64,000 bases of DNA from Ruminococcus sp. (GCF_016287535.1 NZ_JAEFAJ010000002.1:115516-179515); one strand, 5' to 3'. Positions 44,703-54,522 are shown, numbered from the stretch's first letter. The notes: a model not told the origin generated them from the sequence alone. Made by a program: numbers and translations.

Positions 44703-46178
44703 ATGGCTAAAGATATATACAGTGATATCGCCGAGCGTACAGGCGGCGATATCTACATCGGCGTGGTGGGACCGGTGCGGACGGGAAAGTCCACCTTCAT
44801 AAAGCGTTTTATGGAAACGCTTGTTATACCTAATATTAACAGCGAGTTCAAGCGGGAAAGAGCACTTGACGAGCTGCCTCAGTCTGCCGCTGGAAAGACC
44901 ATAATGACCACCGAGCCGAAATTCATACCTGAAGATGCTGTCCGTATCGACCTCGGAGACGGTGCTTCCTTCAACGTGAGGCTCATAGACTGCGTGGGAT
45001 ATATTGTTCCGAGCTCTCTCGGCTATATCGAGAACGAGCAGCCCCGTATGGTAATGACCTCGTGGTTCGACGAGGAGATACCCTTCAATATGGCTGCGGA
45101 GATAGGCACTCAGAAGGTCATCACCGACCATTCTACTATAGGACTTGTAATAACTACCGACGGCTCCGTTACCGATATCCCCCGTGAGGAGTACGAGGAG
45201 TGCGAGGAGAGAGTTATCCGCGAGCTGAAAGAGCTCGGCAAGCCCTTTGTGGTGATACTCAATACCGTAGATCCTGATTCTGCCGAAGCAAAGGCTCTTG
45301 CGGCGCAGCTTACCGAGCGCTACGACGCGAAGGTAGTCCCTGTGAACTGCCTGAGCCTCGACGAAGAGGATATACGGGGTATAATGCGTGAGATACTCTT
45401 CTCCTTCCCCATAAAGGAGATAAATATCCGCACAGCGAGGTGGATAAATACTCTCGGCAAGGGACACTGGCTGAAATCAGAGATACTGGACTGTATACGC
45501 AATGCTGCCAAGGATATAAAGCTTGTCCGTGAGGCAGAGGACGCGGCTGCGGCTATAGCACAGTGTCCCGACGTAATAAAGGCGGAGATAAGCGGTATAG
45601 ATCTCGGCAAGGGGGCTGTCACCATAACTGCCGAGCTTGACAACAGTCTTTTCTACCGTATACTCGGCGAAACTACGGGTATAGAGATAGAGAGCGAAAG
45701 CGACCTCATGCCCCTGCTGTCGGAGCTCAACGAGATACGCCGCAAATACAAGCGTATCGAGCCGGCTCTTGCGGAGGTGGAGGCTACGGGCTACGGTATC
45801 GTTATGCCGGAGCTGGAGGAGATGTCCCTTGAGGAGCCTAAGATAATCCGTCAGGGCGGCAAATACGGCGTAAAGCTCAAAGCCTCCGCGCCGTCCATAC
45901 ACCTTATGAAAGCCAATATCAATACCACTATCAGTCCTATTGTCGGTACGGAGCGGCAGTCCGAGGAGCTTGTGATGTATCTCCTTGACGGCTTCGACGA
46001 CGACCCGAAGAAGATATGGGAGAGCAATATCTTCGGAAAGTCCCTACACGAGCTTGTCAACGAGGGGCTTCACAGCAAGCTTTTCAAAATGCCTGTGGAC
46101 GCCCGAATGAAGCTGCAGGAAACTCTCGAACGTGTCATAAACGAGGGCTGTTCTGGTCTGATATGCTTTATACTATGA
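44703..46178 (+). CDS. spoIVA: Stage IV sporulation protein A (coat morphogenetic ATPase)
   Basis: Cytoskeleton-like ATPase that polymerises on the forespore and forms the coat basement layer; 491 residues, the usual length. Walker A GPVRTGKSTFI (residues 23-33) and the conserved block KTIMTTEPKFIPEDAV are diagnostic; the C-terminus GCSGLICFIL matches the membrane-targeting tail. AAAGGAGAA precedes the ATG. Its partner sipL is encoded just upstream. Confidence 0.97.
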   Translation: MAKDIYSDIAERTGGDIYIGVVGPVRTGKSTFIKRFMETLVIPNINSEFKRERALDELPQSAAGKTIMTTEPKFIPEDAVRIDLGDGASFNVRLIDCVGYIVPSSLGYIENEQPRMVMTSWFDEEIPFNMAAEIGTQKVITDHSTIGLVITTDGSVTDIPREEYEECEERVIRELKELGKPFVVILNTVDPDSAEAKALAAQLTERYDAKVVPVNCLSLDEEDIRGIMREILFSFPIKEINIRTARWINTLGKGHWLKSEILDCIRNAAKDIKLVREAEDAAAAIAQCPDVIKAEISGIDLGKGAVTITAELDNSLFYRILGETTGIEIESESDLMPLLSELNEIRRKYKRIEPALAEVEATGYGIVMPELEEMSLEEPKIIRQGGKYGVKLKASAPSIHLMKANINTTISPIVGTERQSEELVMYLLDGFDDDPKKIWESNIFGKSLHELVNEGLHSKLFKMPVDARMKLQETLERVINEGCSGLICFIL

Positions 46179-46183
46179 AAAAA

Positions 46184-46209
46184 GGAGTACCGTGAGGTAC
46201 TCCTTTTTT
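46184..46209 (+). terminator. Terminator after spoIVA
   Basis: GGAGTACC (46184-46191), loop GTGA, GGTACTCC (46196-46203), six T. Confidence 0.93.
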
Positions 46210-46210
46210 C

Positions 46211-46245
46211 AGCCGTTAGCTTTTAGCCATTAGCCGTTAGCCTGT
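46211..46245. repeat. Heptad tract (AGCCGTT family)
   Basis: AGCCGTT, AGCTTTT, AGCCATT, AGCCGTT, AGCCTGT. It leads straight into a GTAGGGG palindromic region. Confidence 0.82.
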
Positions 46246-46373
46246 AGGGGCGGCGTTATGCCACCCGTTTAAAAATATGAAACTGTCGGGGACGGCGTCC
46301 CCGACGTCCCGTTGTTACCCGACATTTTATGTCGGACAACAGGAAAGCCGTGCTGCCTAAGCACGGCTTTCCT
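46243..46373. repeat. Cluster of intergenic palindromes
   Basis: After GTAGGGGCGGC come three strong inverted repeats: GTCGGGGAC/GTCCCCGAC (46285-46305), CCGACAT/ATGTCGG (46319-46335) and a 14-bp stem at 46341-46354 with 46360-46373. The last could terminate the xylanase gene on the minus strand. Remaining sequence to 46475 shows nothing else. Confidence 0.75.
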
Positions 46374-46475
46374 GTTCTGATTTGTCCCTTACAATAAAAG
46401 TTTTGGAATTATATCAATCTGTGCGGCGCGTTTGTGCAGATGCACCGCACAGATCAACATCGAAAAGGAATTATA

Positions 46476-49400
46476 TTATGCGAGCTTCCAGTAATCGAAT
46501 TCGCAGTCGCCGCTGAATACCATGTAGATATCCTTAACACCTGTTACGTTATTCTCTACTGCTGCCAGCTCGTTCTCGCTGCCGTTGAGTTCGCCGTAAC
46601 CGATGCAGGTACCTGTTGCAGAACCTACACAGAACTTAACTACTGCGTTGCCGCTGCCCTTGACTGTGATAGAAGATACGCCATTGCTGAGGTCAACGCC
46701 GCTGACCTTGATCCAATCGCCCTTCTTAGCCTTGACAGTTGTGTTGCCGACACCGCTTACGCTTATGTTCTTGGACTGGTTGGACATTGTCTCTGCCTGT
46801 ACAGTCTCGTATGCGTTGAGGTTCTCGATCTGGCTTACACCGTTCTGTGAACCGTTACAGCTGATCTTTCCGTTGTTTATAGTTGCCTTGTCGATACAGG
46901 GTGATCTGTAGTTAAGACCCTTGCCGCCGTTAACGCCCATACGCATTTCAAGCTGACGTGAGTGATAAAGTACATAGTAGCTGCCCTTGAATTCGATGAT
47001 CGAGTGGTGGTTGTTACCGCCGTTATCAAGTCTCTGTGTAGCTGTGTTCTTGAATACAACACCCTGGTACTGATATCCACTGAGCGGATTTGTTGATGTC
47101 ATGTAACCGATATCAGCATTGCTGAATGACTGACCGTTTACATTTGCACCGCCGGGAACATTCCAGTTGTGGCAGAATGAATAATACCATGTGTTGCCGA
47201 TCTTGATCATGCTTGAGTCTTCAAAGAGGTAAGGTGTACCGGGATCGATAGGTGTACCTACGATGGAGATCATGTCATCGCCAAGCTTAGCGATACGTCC
47301 CTGTTTTGTATTGGCAGCCTGTCCGTCAGGAACACCGCCGCCGTATGCAATGATAGCTGTATCTGTATCAGGGTCATAGTAAACGCCCGGATCGAAGAGC
47401 CATGTTACGTTACTGTTCGGTGTGTTTCTTGAAATGAGTTCGTGTCCGAGAGGATCCTTTACATTCTTGGTGAATGTCGGGTCGTCAGCTGTGATAACAC
47501 CGATACCTGAACCATTGTTTGCGAAGTAAAGGAAGAACTTGTCCTGTCCGTTGATCTTTTTCCATGCTGCATCAGGAGCCCATGCGTTATTAGCCCATCT
47601 TGCAATAGGTGTGCCGTTTACTCTTGTTTTTGCAACAGGGATCTGACCGTGGTCAGTCCAGTTTACAAGGTCTGCAGTTGATAAGCAGTTGATATAGCCT
47701 GAAGAATAATCGTTTTCAATAAGCTGACCATTCTTGTATGCGAATTCATCAGCTGTTGTGTAAACGTAAAGTCTGCCGTCATATACGAGCCAGCCTGGGT
47801 CAGCACCGAAACGCTGAGTATAGATCGGGTTATTCTCGTTTTGCTTCTTGAAGCTTTCTGCCAGTGTAATGCCGCTGAACTTAGCCTCGTACTGTGAGGC
47901 ATCAAGTGTTGCAACTGCCGGCTTGTTTACAGGGAATTCCTTGATCTTGCCAAGAATGAATTCCTGAAGACAAACGAGGTCTGTTACGTCAAATGCCTTG
48001 CTCTGGTCAACATCGGCAGCCTTCTGAGCGTTTGAATCGCTGAAACCGCCCTTGACGATAGCTTTTCTTGCCTCGACCATGTCTAAGGAGTTGATAACGC
48101 CGTCGTAGTTTATATCGCCGAGGTGGAGAGTTGTAGATGTCTGTCCGCCGGATGAAGTCTGTCCGCCGCTCGGAAGGTCAGGCTGTCCTGCGCCGTCAAC
48201 CTTTGTGCCCTTGGGAGCGCCGATAACTTCGTCGATATAGAAGTCAACGTACTCGTTTTCGTCAGTTGTCTCAACGTAGATCTGCATATTGGAAGCGCCT
48301 GCGGGGATAGTATAGCTTGTATTTGCAAGCTGTACCCATTCGCCCTTTGGAGCTGAAGCAAGTGCGATCTGATCGTAGGTTGTTGTGCCTGAAGCGTCAT
48401 CATACTGGAGAGTGAACTTGAACTCCTGTGTGGATGATGAACCGCTTGTATAGCAGGCATTAGCGGAGAAGCTGTAGGTCTCGCCTGCCTCGAATGCTCT
48501 TGAGTCAAGTGATAATGCAGCGCCGTTCCATGAGTTGGTTCTGCCGCTTACATAGAGAGACTTGCTGCCTGCGAACTTGGTGCTGCTGCTTGTCTCAACA
48601 GAAGCTGCGCCTCTGCCTGACCAGCTGTCAGTTGAGCTTTCAAATGTGCTGTGGAACCAGTAGCCCTCATCGCTTACTTTTGCAGGCTCAACAGGCTTTG
48701 GAGTGAATCCGCTGCTGCCGGGACCTGTGTAGGGGATACCTACGCCCCACTCGCTGTCGGGAACGAGGCTTGTAAGAGCTGTATACGCTTCCTTGGGCTG
48801 ATTGCTGCCGTTGTAAAGAAGTCCGTTGCTGCCCGAACTGAGCCATGAGTTTGCGTCGTTCGGACCCCAGATCTGAACAAGAGTTACCTTGTTGTCGTGA
48901 CCGGAGCTGTTCCAGTCCATAGCGTGCTTGAATATAGCCTTGTACTTGTTTGCCTGATCGGTATTTGAGTACCTGCCGCTCTCAACGCTGATATCAAGCT
49001 CTGTTACCTGAACTTCGATGCCAAGGTTGAGGTAATCGTCCATAGCCTTGAGATAAGAATTTGTATCGCCCCATGCGTTGCTTGCAGCAGCGTTTACGTG
49101 GGACTGCATTCCCATGCCGTCGAGAACGCCCTTAGCCTTCAGTGGCTTGAGGATCGAGTTGATGATACTGTTCTTCTTGCCGTCGGCAAATTCGTTATAG
49201 TCATTGTAGAAAAGCTTACAGGTTGAAGGAGCGTACTTTCTTGCGTAAGTGAAAGCCTCCTCGATGAAGCCGTTGCCGCCGTATACCTGAACCCAGGGTG
49301 AGTTGCCGTTGCCGTAGCCGCCGCCTCTCGGACCGCCGTTGCCGTTGTCCGAGATACACTCGTTACATACGTCGTATGCGTAGAGGTCAAGGTCCGGATA

Positions 49401-50360
49401 CTGTGTTGCGAAAGCCTCGAACATATGCTGGATATAGCTTTCCATACGCTTGCTCATGGTGCTCTTGTCAACCCAGCTTCCGTTCTGCTGGAGGTTGCTC
49501 TTGAAGAACCACTCAGGAGTCTGGCTGTGCCATACAAGAGTATGTCCTCTGAAAGCAAGACCGTTCTTTACGCAGAAATCGCATATAGCAGCACAGCTGT
49601 TGAGGGATACCTTTATATTTGTGTCCGATGAACCGCTCTGTACCAGAGTTGCGTCGGGCTTTGTCTCGTTCTCACACTCGATAGCATTGTGATCCTTCAG
49701 GATTATGCCCTGTATACCGCTGTTGCTGATAGTACCTCTGTTGAAGATATTACCTACGCGGAAATAGTTTGCGAACTCGTCCTTGAGACCCTTGCCCGAC
49801 GGTGCAGCGTGTGCTTCGCTTGCAGCCTTGTCGCCTGTGATAAGGAAATCATCGAACAGGAAGTCCTCTGTGGAATCGTTTGTTATTTTGAGTCTGAACT
49901 CATAGCTGTCCTTTGAAGCTGTATAGCTTCCTTTGAGCTCTGTCCACTCGCCTGCGGGGACATTCTTTGAATCGAGCTGAACAGTAGTTTCCTCTCCTGT
50001 CTTTTCGTCGATTGTCAGAAGTGAAAAGCGGAACTTTTCAGCTGTTTTGCTGTAAACCTTTACACTGTAGGTGTATTCGTCGCCGCCAAAGAGATAGAGT
50101 CCCTTTGAAGAAGCTGCGCCGTCAGATGACGAAGTACGGCCTGATATCATCATGCCTCGTGATGTACCGAAGCCTGCGCCGGGCTGAGCTGTGAGCTCAA
50201 CGCTTTCGCCGTCACCGTACCAGCCTTCGTAGTTGCGCTCGAAATCGTTGTATACGATCTCAGCAGCATAGGTGCGCGAAACTACGTCAGGTAAAACGGT
50301 AATCACCCCTGAAAGGCAGCTTGCAGCCGTAAGGCCTGCAATCAACTTTTTTACTTTCAT
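46476..50360 (-). CDS. Secreted bifunctional xylanase: CBM22-GH10-CBM22-dockerin-GH43-CBM6
   Basis: Encodes 1,294 residues. Signal peptide 1 to about 33. A first CBM22-like module (36-180) precedes the GH10 xylanase domain (190-535) with acid/base Glu334 in DVCNEC and nucleophile Glu454 in QVTELDIS. A second CBM22-like module (566-715) is followed by a Ser/Gly/Gln linker. The dockerin (about 747-810) has two Ca-binding repeats, GDINYDGVINSLDMVEARK and ADVDQSKAFDVTDLVCLQEF. GH43 (about 840-1160) shows Asp854, Asp990 (FDPG) and Glu1047 (LFEDSS) as likely catalytic residues and would act on xylose or arabinose side chains. A CBM6-like module ends the protein. The dockerin lies in the middle, not at the end. 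AGGAGGAG precedes the ATG. Confidence 0.95.
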   Translation of the reverse strand: MKVKKLIAGLTAASCLSGVITVLPDVVSRTYAAEIVYNDFERNYEGWYGDGESVELTAQPGAGFGTSRGMMISGRTSSSDGAASSKGLYLFGGDEYTYSVKVYSKTAEKFRFSLLTIDEKTGEETTVQLDSKNVPAGEWTELKGSYTASKDSYEFRLKITNDSTEDFLFDDFLITGDKAASEAHAAPSGKGLKDEFANYFRVGNIFNRGTISNSGIQGIILKDHNAIECENETKPDATLVQSGSSDTNIKVSLNSCAAICDFCVKNGLAFRGHTLVWHSQTPEWFFKSNLQQNGSWVDKSTMSKRMESYIQHMFEAFATQYPDLDLYAYDVCNECISDNGNGGPRGGGYGNGNSPWVQVYGGNGFIEEAFTYARKYAPSTCKLFYNDYNEFADGKKNSIINSILKPLKAKGVLDGMGMQSHVNAAASNAWGDTNSYLKAMDDYLNLGIEVQVTELDISVESGRYSNTDQANKYKAIFKHAMDWNSSGHDNKVTLVQIWGPNDANSWLSSGSNGLLYNGSNQPKEAYTALTSLVPDSEWGVGIPYTGPGSSGFTPKPVEPAKVSDEGYWFHSTFESSTDSWSGRGAASVETSSSTKFAGSKSLYVSGRTNSWNGAALSLDSRAFEAGETYSFSANACYTSGSSSTQEFKFTLQYDDASGTTTYDQIALASAPKGEWVQLANTSYTIPAGASNMQIYVETTDENEYVDFYIDEVIGAPKGTKVDGAGQPDLPSGGQTSSGGQTSTTLHLGDINYDGVINSLDMVEARKAIVKGGFSDSNAQKAADVDQSKAFDVTDLVCLQEFILGKIKEFPVNKPAVATLDASQYEAKFSGITLAESFKKQNENNPIYTQRFGADPGWLVYDGRLYVYTTADEFAYKNGQLIENDYSSGYINCLSTADLVNWTDHGQIPVAKTRVNGTPIARWANNAWAPDAAWKKINGQDKFFLYFANNGSGIGVITADDPTFTKNVKDPLGHELISRNTPNSNVTWLFDPGVYYDPDTDTAIIAYGGGVPDGQAANTKQGRIAKLGDDMISIVGTPIDPGTPYLFEDSSMIKIGNTWYYSFCHNWNVPGGANVNGQSFSNADIGYMTSTNPLSGYQYQGVVFKNTATQRLDNGGNNHHSIIEFKGSYYVLYHSRQLEMRMGVNGGKGLNYRSPCIDKATINNGKISCNGSQNGVSQIENLNAYETVQAETMSNQSKNISVSGVGNTTVKAKKGDWIKVSGVDLSNGVSSITVKGSGNAVVKFCVGSATGTCIGYGELNGSENELAAVENNVTGVKDIYMVFSGDCEFDYWKLA

Positions 50361-50930
50361 ACATTCTCCTCCTCATTAATAAAATGTATATTTTTCGTTC
50401 AACGTAATGATATATTTTATATCATTTCATGCTGTTACTCTATTTTACAATATTTGTAATGATAAATTCAACCCCAAAAACAAAGAATAGGTGTAAAAAA
50501 TGCAGACAAACTTAAAAATATGTAAAATTTAAAATATTTTCGGTCAAGAAATTGGTATTTTTTACATAGGATTACAATTGCTCAAAAGGCGGGCTTATGT
50601 GCGCAATATGTTGTGAGGATACGTCAGATAGCGGATTTTAAGGCTGCTTCTCGTCAGTTTGCTCAATTTGTATTTACAAATTTGTGTATTGTGACTATTA
50701 CGAAGATGTGAATAGAATGTTCCGGCACTGCGTTTACAGCAAAAAATCAGGGGATACTATTATAATAGCGATCTGCGTTTTTTGCACCTGTGACCCGAAA
50801 AATAAATAAAGCTGCGCGGATATTCAATTAACTATTGCAAAAATCCGGAATTGATGTTATTATAAAACTATAGGAAATGTACGGTTGGTTTTAAAAGTTG
50901 TACGTACAATATCAGGCAGGGGGTATACAA
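50361..50930. other. Long AT-rich divergent regulatory region
   Basis: This 570-base gap between the xylanase and alpha-xylosidase genes must hold both promoters. It is AT-rich with T and A runs. A TATAAA-like box near 50860 could serve the plus strand, but no confident hexamer pair, operator or catabolite-response element could be fixed on either strand, and no coding frame is seen. Confidence 0.5.
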
Positions 50931-53249
50931 ATGAAAGTATCAGACGGCTACTGGATGAACAAAACAGGCTACAATGTACACTGGGCTTCGCAGATCTACG
51001 AAATAAAGGCGGATGAACGCTCGGTCACGGTCTATGCTTCGGCGCAGTACATCGCTAACAAGGGAATGACTCTCGGCGGTCCTGTACTGACAGTGACATT
51101 CACTTCAACTCTTGAAAACAGCATAAAGGTCAGGATAGAGCATTTTTCGGGGGCTGCTCTGAAAAAGCCGGACTTCGCGCTTAATGAGGACAGCGGATTC
51201 AGACCTGTCATAAACAGGCTTAGCAGCGGCGGTTGGGAGCTCGTCTCCGGCAAAACGTCGGTGAGAATAGGGTGCGAGAAGGAAAAATGGGACATTGCTT
51301 ACTATTACGACGGCAGACTGCTCACAAGGTCTGGCTGGCGGACAACTTCACTTATCGAGGAAGAGCCGTGGCACAGGAAGCATACCCTTGAGGAGCAGTC
51401 GCAGGAGCGATTCTTTGCCCGTTCCGATAACGGCGGAAATACCTATATACGTGAAATGCTGGGACTGTCCGTAGGAGAATACATCTACGGCTTCGGCGAG
51501 AAGTTCACAGCCTTTGTGAAGAACGGTCAGACCGTGGAAGTGTGGAACAATGACGGCGGTACCTGTTCCGAGCAGAGCTACAAATCGGTGCCCTTTTATG
51601 TTTCGTCCCGCGGCTACGGAGTTTTCGTCAACAGTCCGGACAGGGTCAGCTTTGAGGTTGGAAGCGAGAATGTGTCGGAAACAGCCTTTTCAGTGCAGGG
51701 CGAGTCCCTTGAATACTTCATATTCGGCGGAGATACCATTGCCGGCGTTATAGAACGGTATACCGCTCTCACAGGCAGACCTGCCCTGCCGCCGCCATGG
51801 TCCTTCGGGCTGTGGCTGTCAACGTCCTTCACTACCGATTACGACGAAAAGACGGTCAGCTCGTTTATCGGCGAGATGAAGCGAAGGGACATACCTCTCG
51901 GCGTGTTCCACTTCGACTGCTTCTGGATGAAGGAGTTCCAGTGGTGCGGATTTGAATGGGACAGCGATAAATTCCCGGACCCTGAGGCTATGATATCAAG
52001 GCTCAAAGCAAATGGGCTGAGAGTATGCGTCTGGGTGAACCCATATATCGGTCAGCGCTCGGCAGTCTTTGCGGAGTGTGCGGAAAAGGGCTATTTCCTC
52101 AGGAACCGTGACGGCTCCGCCTTTCAGTGCGATATGTGGCAGCCGGGAATGGCTGTGATAGATTTTACCAATCCTGATGCGAGGACATGGTTCGCGGAAA
52201 AGATAAGGGCGCTTGCAGAGCTTGGCGTTGACGCGGTAAAGACCGATTTCGGGGAGCGTATCCCCACAGATGTCGTATACTCCGACGGCTCTGACCCCTA
52301 CAGGATGCACAACTATTACTCGTACCTGTATAACAAAACCGTATTTGAGGCTCTTGAGGCGGCAAATGGCAGGGGGAATTCCTGCCTCTTCGCAAGGTCT
52401 GCCACCGCAGGCTGTCAGCAGTTCCCGGTACACTGGGGCGGCGATTGCTTCTCCTCATATGAGTCCATGTGGGAGACTCTCCGCGGCGGACTTTCGCTGT
52501 GTATGTCGGGCTTCGGATTCTTCTCCCATGACATCGGCGGCTTTGAGTCTACGGGAACTCCCGACCTTTACAAGCGCTGGACAGCCTTCGGACTTATGTC
52601 CACCCATTCGCGCTATCACGGGAACAGCTCCTACCGTGTGCCGTGGCACTTCGACGAGGAGAGCTGCGATGTTGCGCGGCATTTTGTAAAGCTCAAATGC
52701 AGGCTGATGCCGTATCTGTGGGCAAGCGCTGTAAAGACTAACCTTACCGGAGTGCCGGTGATGAGGGCGATGGCGGTGGACTTCAGCTCTGACCGCAATA
52801 CGCTTACACTGGATACACAGTATATGCTTGGTGATTCCCTGCTTGCTGCTCCTGTTTTCAGCGAGGACGGCGAGTGCAGCTTCTATCTGCCGGACTGCGG
52901 CAAATGGACGGATATACAGACAGGCGAGACACTCTGCGGAGGACGCTGGTACACGAAAAAGTACGATTACTTCGGTATGCCTCTGTACGCAAAGCCCGGC
53001 TCAGTGATAGTTTTCGGTAACTGCTGCGATACTGCCGATTATGACTACCTCAGTGACATGAAGATAGTGGTATACGGTCTTGACGAGGGCATGACTGCCG
53101 AAGCCTCGGTATACGACGGCAGCTGCGAAGTGAGGGCAGATATAAAAGCGGTACACAGAGGAGACTGTATAGAACTTACGGTGACAGGCACGGACAAGCC
53201 CTTTACTGCCGAAAGCGCACAGGGACTGGATATAGTGGTTATCAGCTGA
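50931..53249 (+). CDS. GH31 alpha-xylosidase, YicI-like
   Basis: Retaining glycosidase, 772 residues, no signal peptide, so cytosolic. The nucleophile Asp439 lies in VKTDFGERIP, which is the YicI alpha-xylosidase form, and the acid/base Asp505 is in HWGGDC. Other blocks are FHFDCFWMKEFQWCGFEWD and WHFDEESCDVARHF. It would remove alpha-xylosyl units from imported xyloglucan oligosaccharides (isoprimeverose). The frame is open from 50898, but ATG 50931 behind CAGGGGG gives the proper N-terminus. It is divergent from the xylanase gene. Confidence 0.93.
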   Translation: MKVSDGYWMNKTGYNVHWASQIYEIKADERSVTVYASAQYIANKGMTLGGPVLTVTFTSTLENSIKVRIEHFSGAALKKPDFALNEDSGFRPVINRLSSGGWELVSGKTSVRIGCEKEKWDIAYYYDGRLLTRSGWRTTSLIEEEPWHRKHTLEEQSQERFFARSDNGGNTYIREMLGLSVGEYIYGFGEKFTAFVKNGQTVEVWNNDGGTCSEQSYKSVPFYVSSRGYGVFVNSPDRVSFEVGSENVSETAFSVQGESLEYFIFGGDTIAGVIERYTALTGRPALPPPWSFGLWLSTSFTTDYDEKTVSSFIGEMKRRDIPLGVFHFDCFWMKEFQWCGFEWDSDKFPDPEAMISRLKANGLRVCVWVNPYIGQRSAVFAECAEKGYFLRNRDGSAFQCDMWQPGMAVIDFTNPDARTWFAEKIRALAELGVDAVKTDFGERIPTDVVYSDGSDPYRMHNYYSYLYNKTVFEALEAANGRGNSCLFARSATAGCQQFPVHWGGDCFSSYESMWETLRGGLSLCMSGFGFFSHDIGGFESTGTPDLYKRWTAFGLMSTHSRYHGNSSYRVPWHFDEESCDVARHFVKLKCRLMPYLWASAVKTNLTGVPVMRAMAVDFSSDRNTLTLDTQYMLGDSLLAAPVFSEDGECSFYLPDCGKWTDIQTGETLCGGRWYTKKYDYFGMPLYAKPGSVIVFGNCCDTADYDYLSDMKIVVYGLDEGMTAEASVYDGSCEVRADIKAVHRGDCIELTVTGTDKPFTAESAQGLDIVVIS

Positions 53250-53267
53250 AAAGTTACTGCATTTCTC

Positions 53268-53296
53268 TTTACTTTTGCTGTGAATTATGGTAAAAT
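53268..53296 (+). promoter_or_regulatory. Promoter of the CPBP protease gene
   Basis: -35 TTTACT (53268-53273), 17-base spacer, -10 TAAAAT (53291-53296). Transcription would begin near 53303, leaving about 30 bases of leader before the proposed ATA start. Confidence 0.65.
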
Positions 53297-53334
53297 AATA
53301 TTCGGATATTCAGAACAGAAGGAAGGGATCTCAA

Positions 53335-54522
53335 ATAGATATCAATGAACCTCAGGGTTACAGTGCGGAATATGCCGCCCTTAACCATGAAATATACGAC
53401 CTTACGAGGCAGCTTGAGGAAAGGGACAGGGAGTACAGGAACTCCACAAAGATAGATCTCCATGATCCCTTCAGGAACCCTACCGAGTTCAGATGGTACA
53501 GGGACGATTATTCCGAGATACTGCCGTGGGCGACAATGCCTGAATTTTCAGTTCCGTTCGAGCCGGCAAATGTTGAAAAGAGTGCGATCAGACGTTTTTA
53601 CAATATAGGCGGATTCACGGTGCTTATGCAGTTCTTTGCTTCGAGCCTGCTTGCCCTTGCCCTTATGGTAGTTATAAAATGGCTGCTCATGAAGCTGAAT
53701 CCCGGCTCTCCTTCCAGTGCGGTATCGCACTATATGAGAAAGAGCTCGATACTTGCCGCGATAAACCTCTTTACCTATATGTTCACAAATATCGGTTTTG
53801 CGATTATTGGACTGAAATGGGCGAAGATAAAGCCCTCCTCCATGATAAAAACGAGGGATTACCATTTTGCGGACGCTGTGCAGCATTGCTTTGCGGGCAT
53901 ATTCATTTGGTATTCCGCTGCAATAATCTCCCAAGGCATAGAAAATATCTTTTCAAAGTACGGCTTTACTACGGAAGTCATGGATATGGATTACGGCGAG
54001 ACCGGCATAGGCTTTGCGGTAATGGTGCTGTACAGCTGTATAATAGCGCCTGTTACGGAGGAGATATTTTTCCGCGGGGCTCTGATGAAGATATTCTCAA
54101 AATCGAACCAGCGCTTCGGAATATTCATGTCAGCCATGTTTTTCGGGCTTGCGCACGGTAATCTGCCGCAGTTCATGCTTGCTTTCCTTATCGGAATTTT
54201 CTTCGGTCATATAGACATGAAGCATAATTCGATAATCCCGTCGATAGTGGTCCATATACTTATCAACTCGCTTGTGACGATAATAACCGAATTCAAGGGC
54301 AACACGATCGCAATGGGATTCTTAGAACTTGCCGTTATCATCTGCTGTATCATCGGCGTTATCATGCTGGTGATATTCAGGAGCGAGTGCAGACTGCCGG
54401 TATCGACTCCCGAACAGAGCCGCAGAGGCATAGCGGTCGCAAAGACCTCGGTGGGCATTATACTTGCTGTTCTTGTTCAGGCTGCATATACGCTGCTTAT
54501 AATCTATCAGACCAAAACGTAA
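53335..54522 (+). CDS. CPBP-family intramembrane metalloprotease, likely ATA start
   Basis: Membrane protein with the CPBP (CAAX/Abi) motifs: EEIFFRGALM, FGLAHGNLPQF and HILINS, which hold the Glu and His residues of the active site. About 8 membrane helices. The first in-frame ATG is at 53536, but protein-like sequence continues in frame upstream (DINEPQGYSAEYAALNHEIY..FRWYRDDYSEILPWA) to a ribosome site AGGAAGGGA at 53319-53327. No ATG, GTG or TTG exists between that site and 53536. ATA at 53335, 7-8 bases from the site, is the best start and gives 395 residues. Otherwise the start codon is mutated and only the 328-residue form is made. Confidence 0.8.
   Translation: MDINEPQGYSAEYAALNHEIYDLTRQLEERDREYRNSTKIDLHDPFRNPTEFRWYRDDYSEILPWATMPEFSVPFEPANVEKSAIRRFYNIGGFTVLMQFFASSLLALALMVVIKWLLMKLNPGSPSSAVSHYMRKSSILAAINLFTYMFTNIGFAIIGLKWAKIKPSSMIKTRDYHFADAVQHCFAGIFIWYSAAIISQGIENIFSKYGFTTEVMDMDYGETGIGFAVMVLYSCIIAPVTEEIFFRGALMKIFSKSNQRFGIFMSAMFFGLAHGNLPQFMLAFLIGIFFGHIDMKHNSIIPSIVVHILINSLVTIITEFKGNTIAMGFLELAVIICCIIGVIMLVIFRSECRLPVSTPEQSRRGIAVAKTSVGIILAVLVQAAYTLLIIYQTKT

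Noticed and set aside
50361..50930. Riboswitch or catabolite operator in the divergent region
   Set aside because: I could not find a confident match to a cre consensus or to a known aptamer; only AT-rich sequence is evident.
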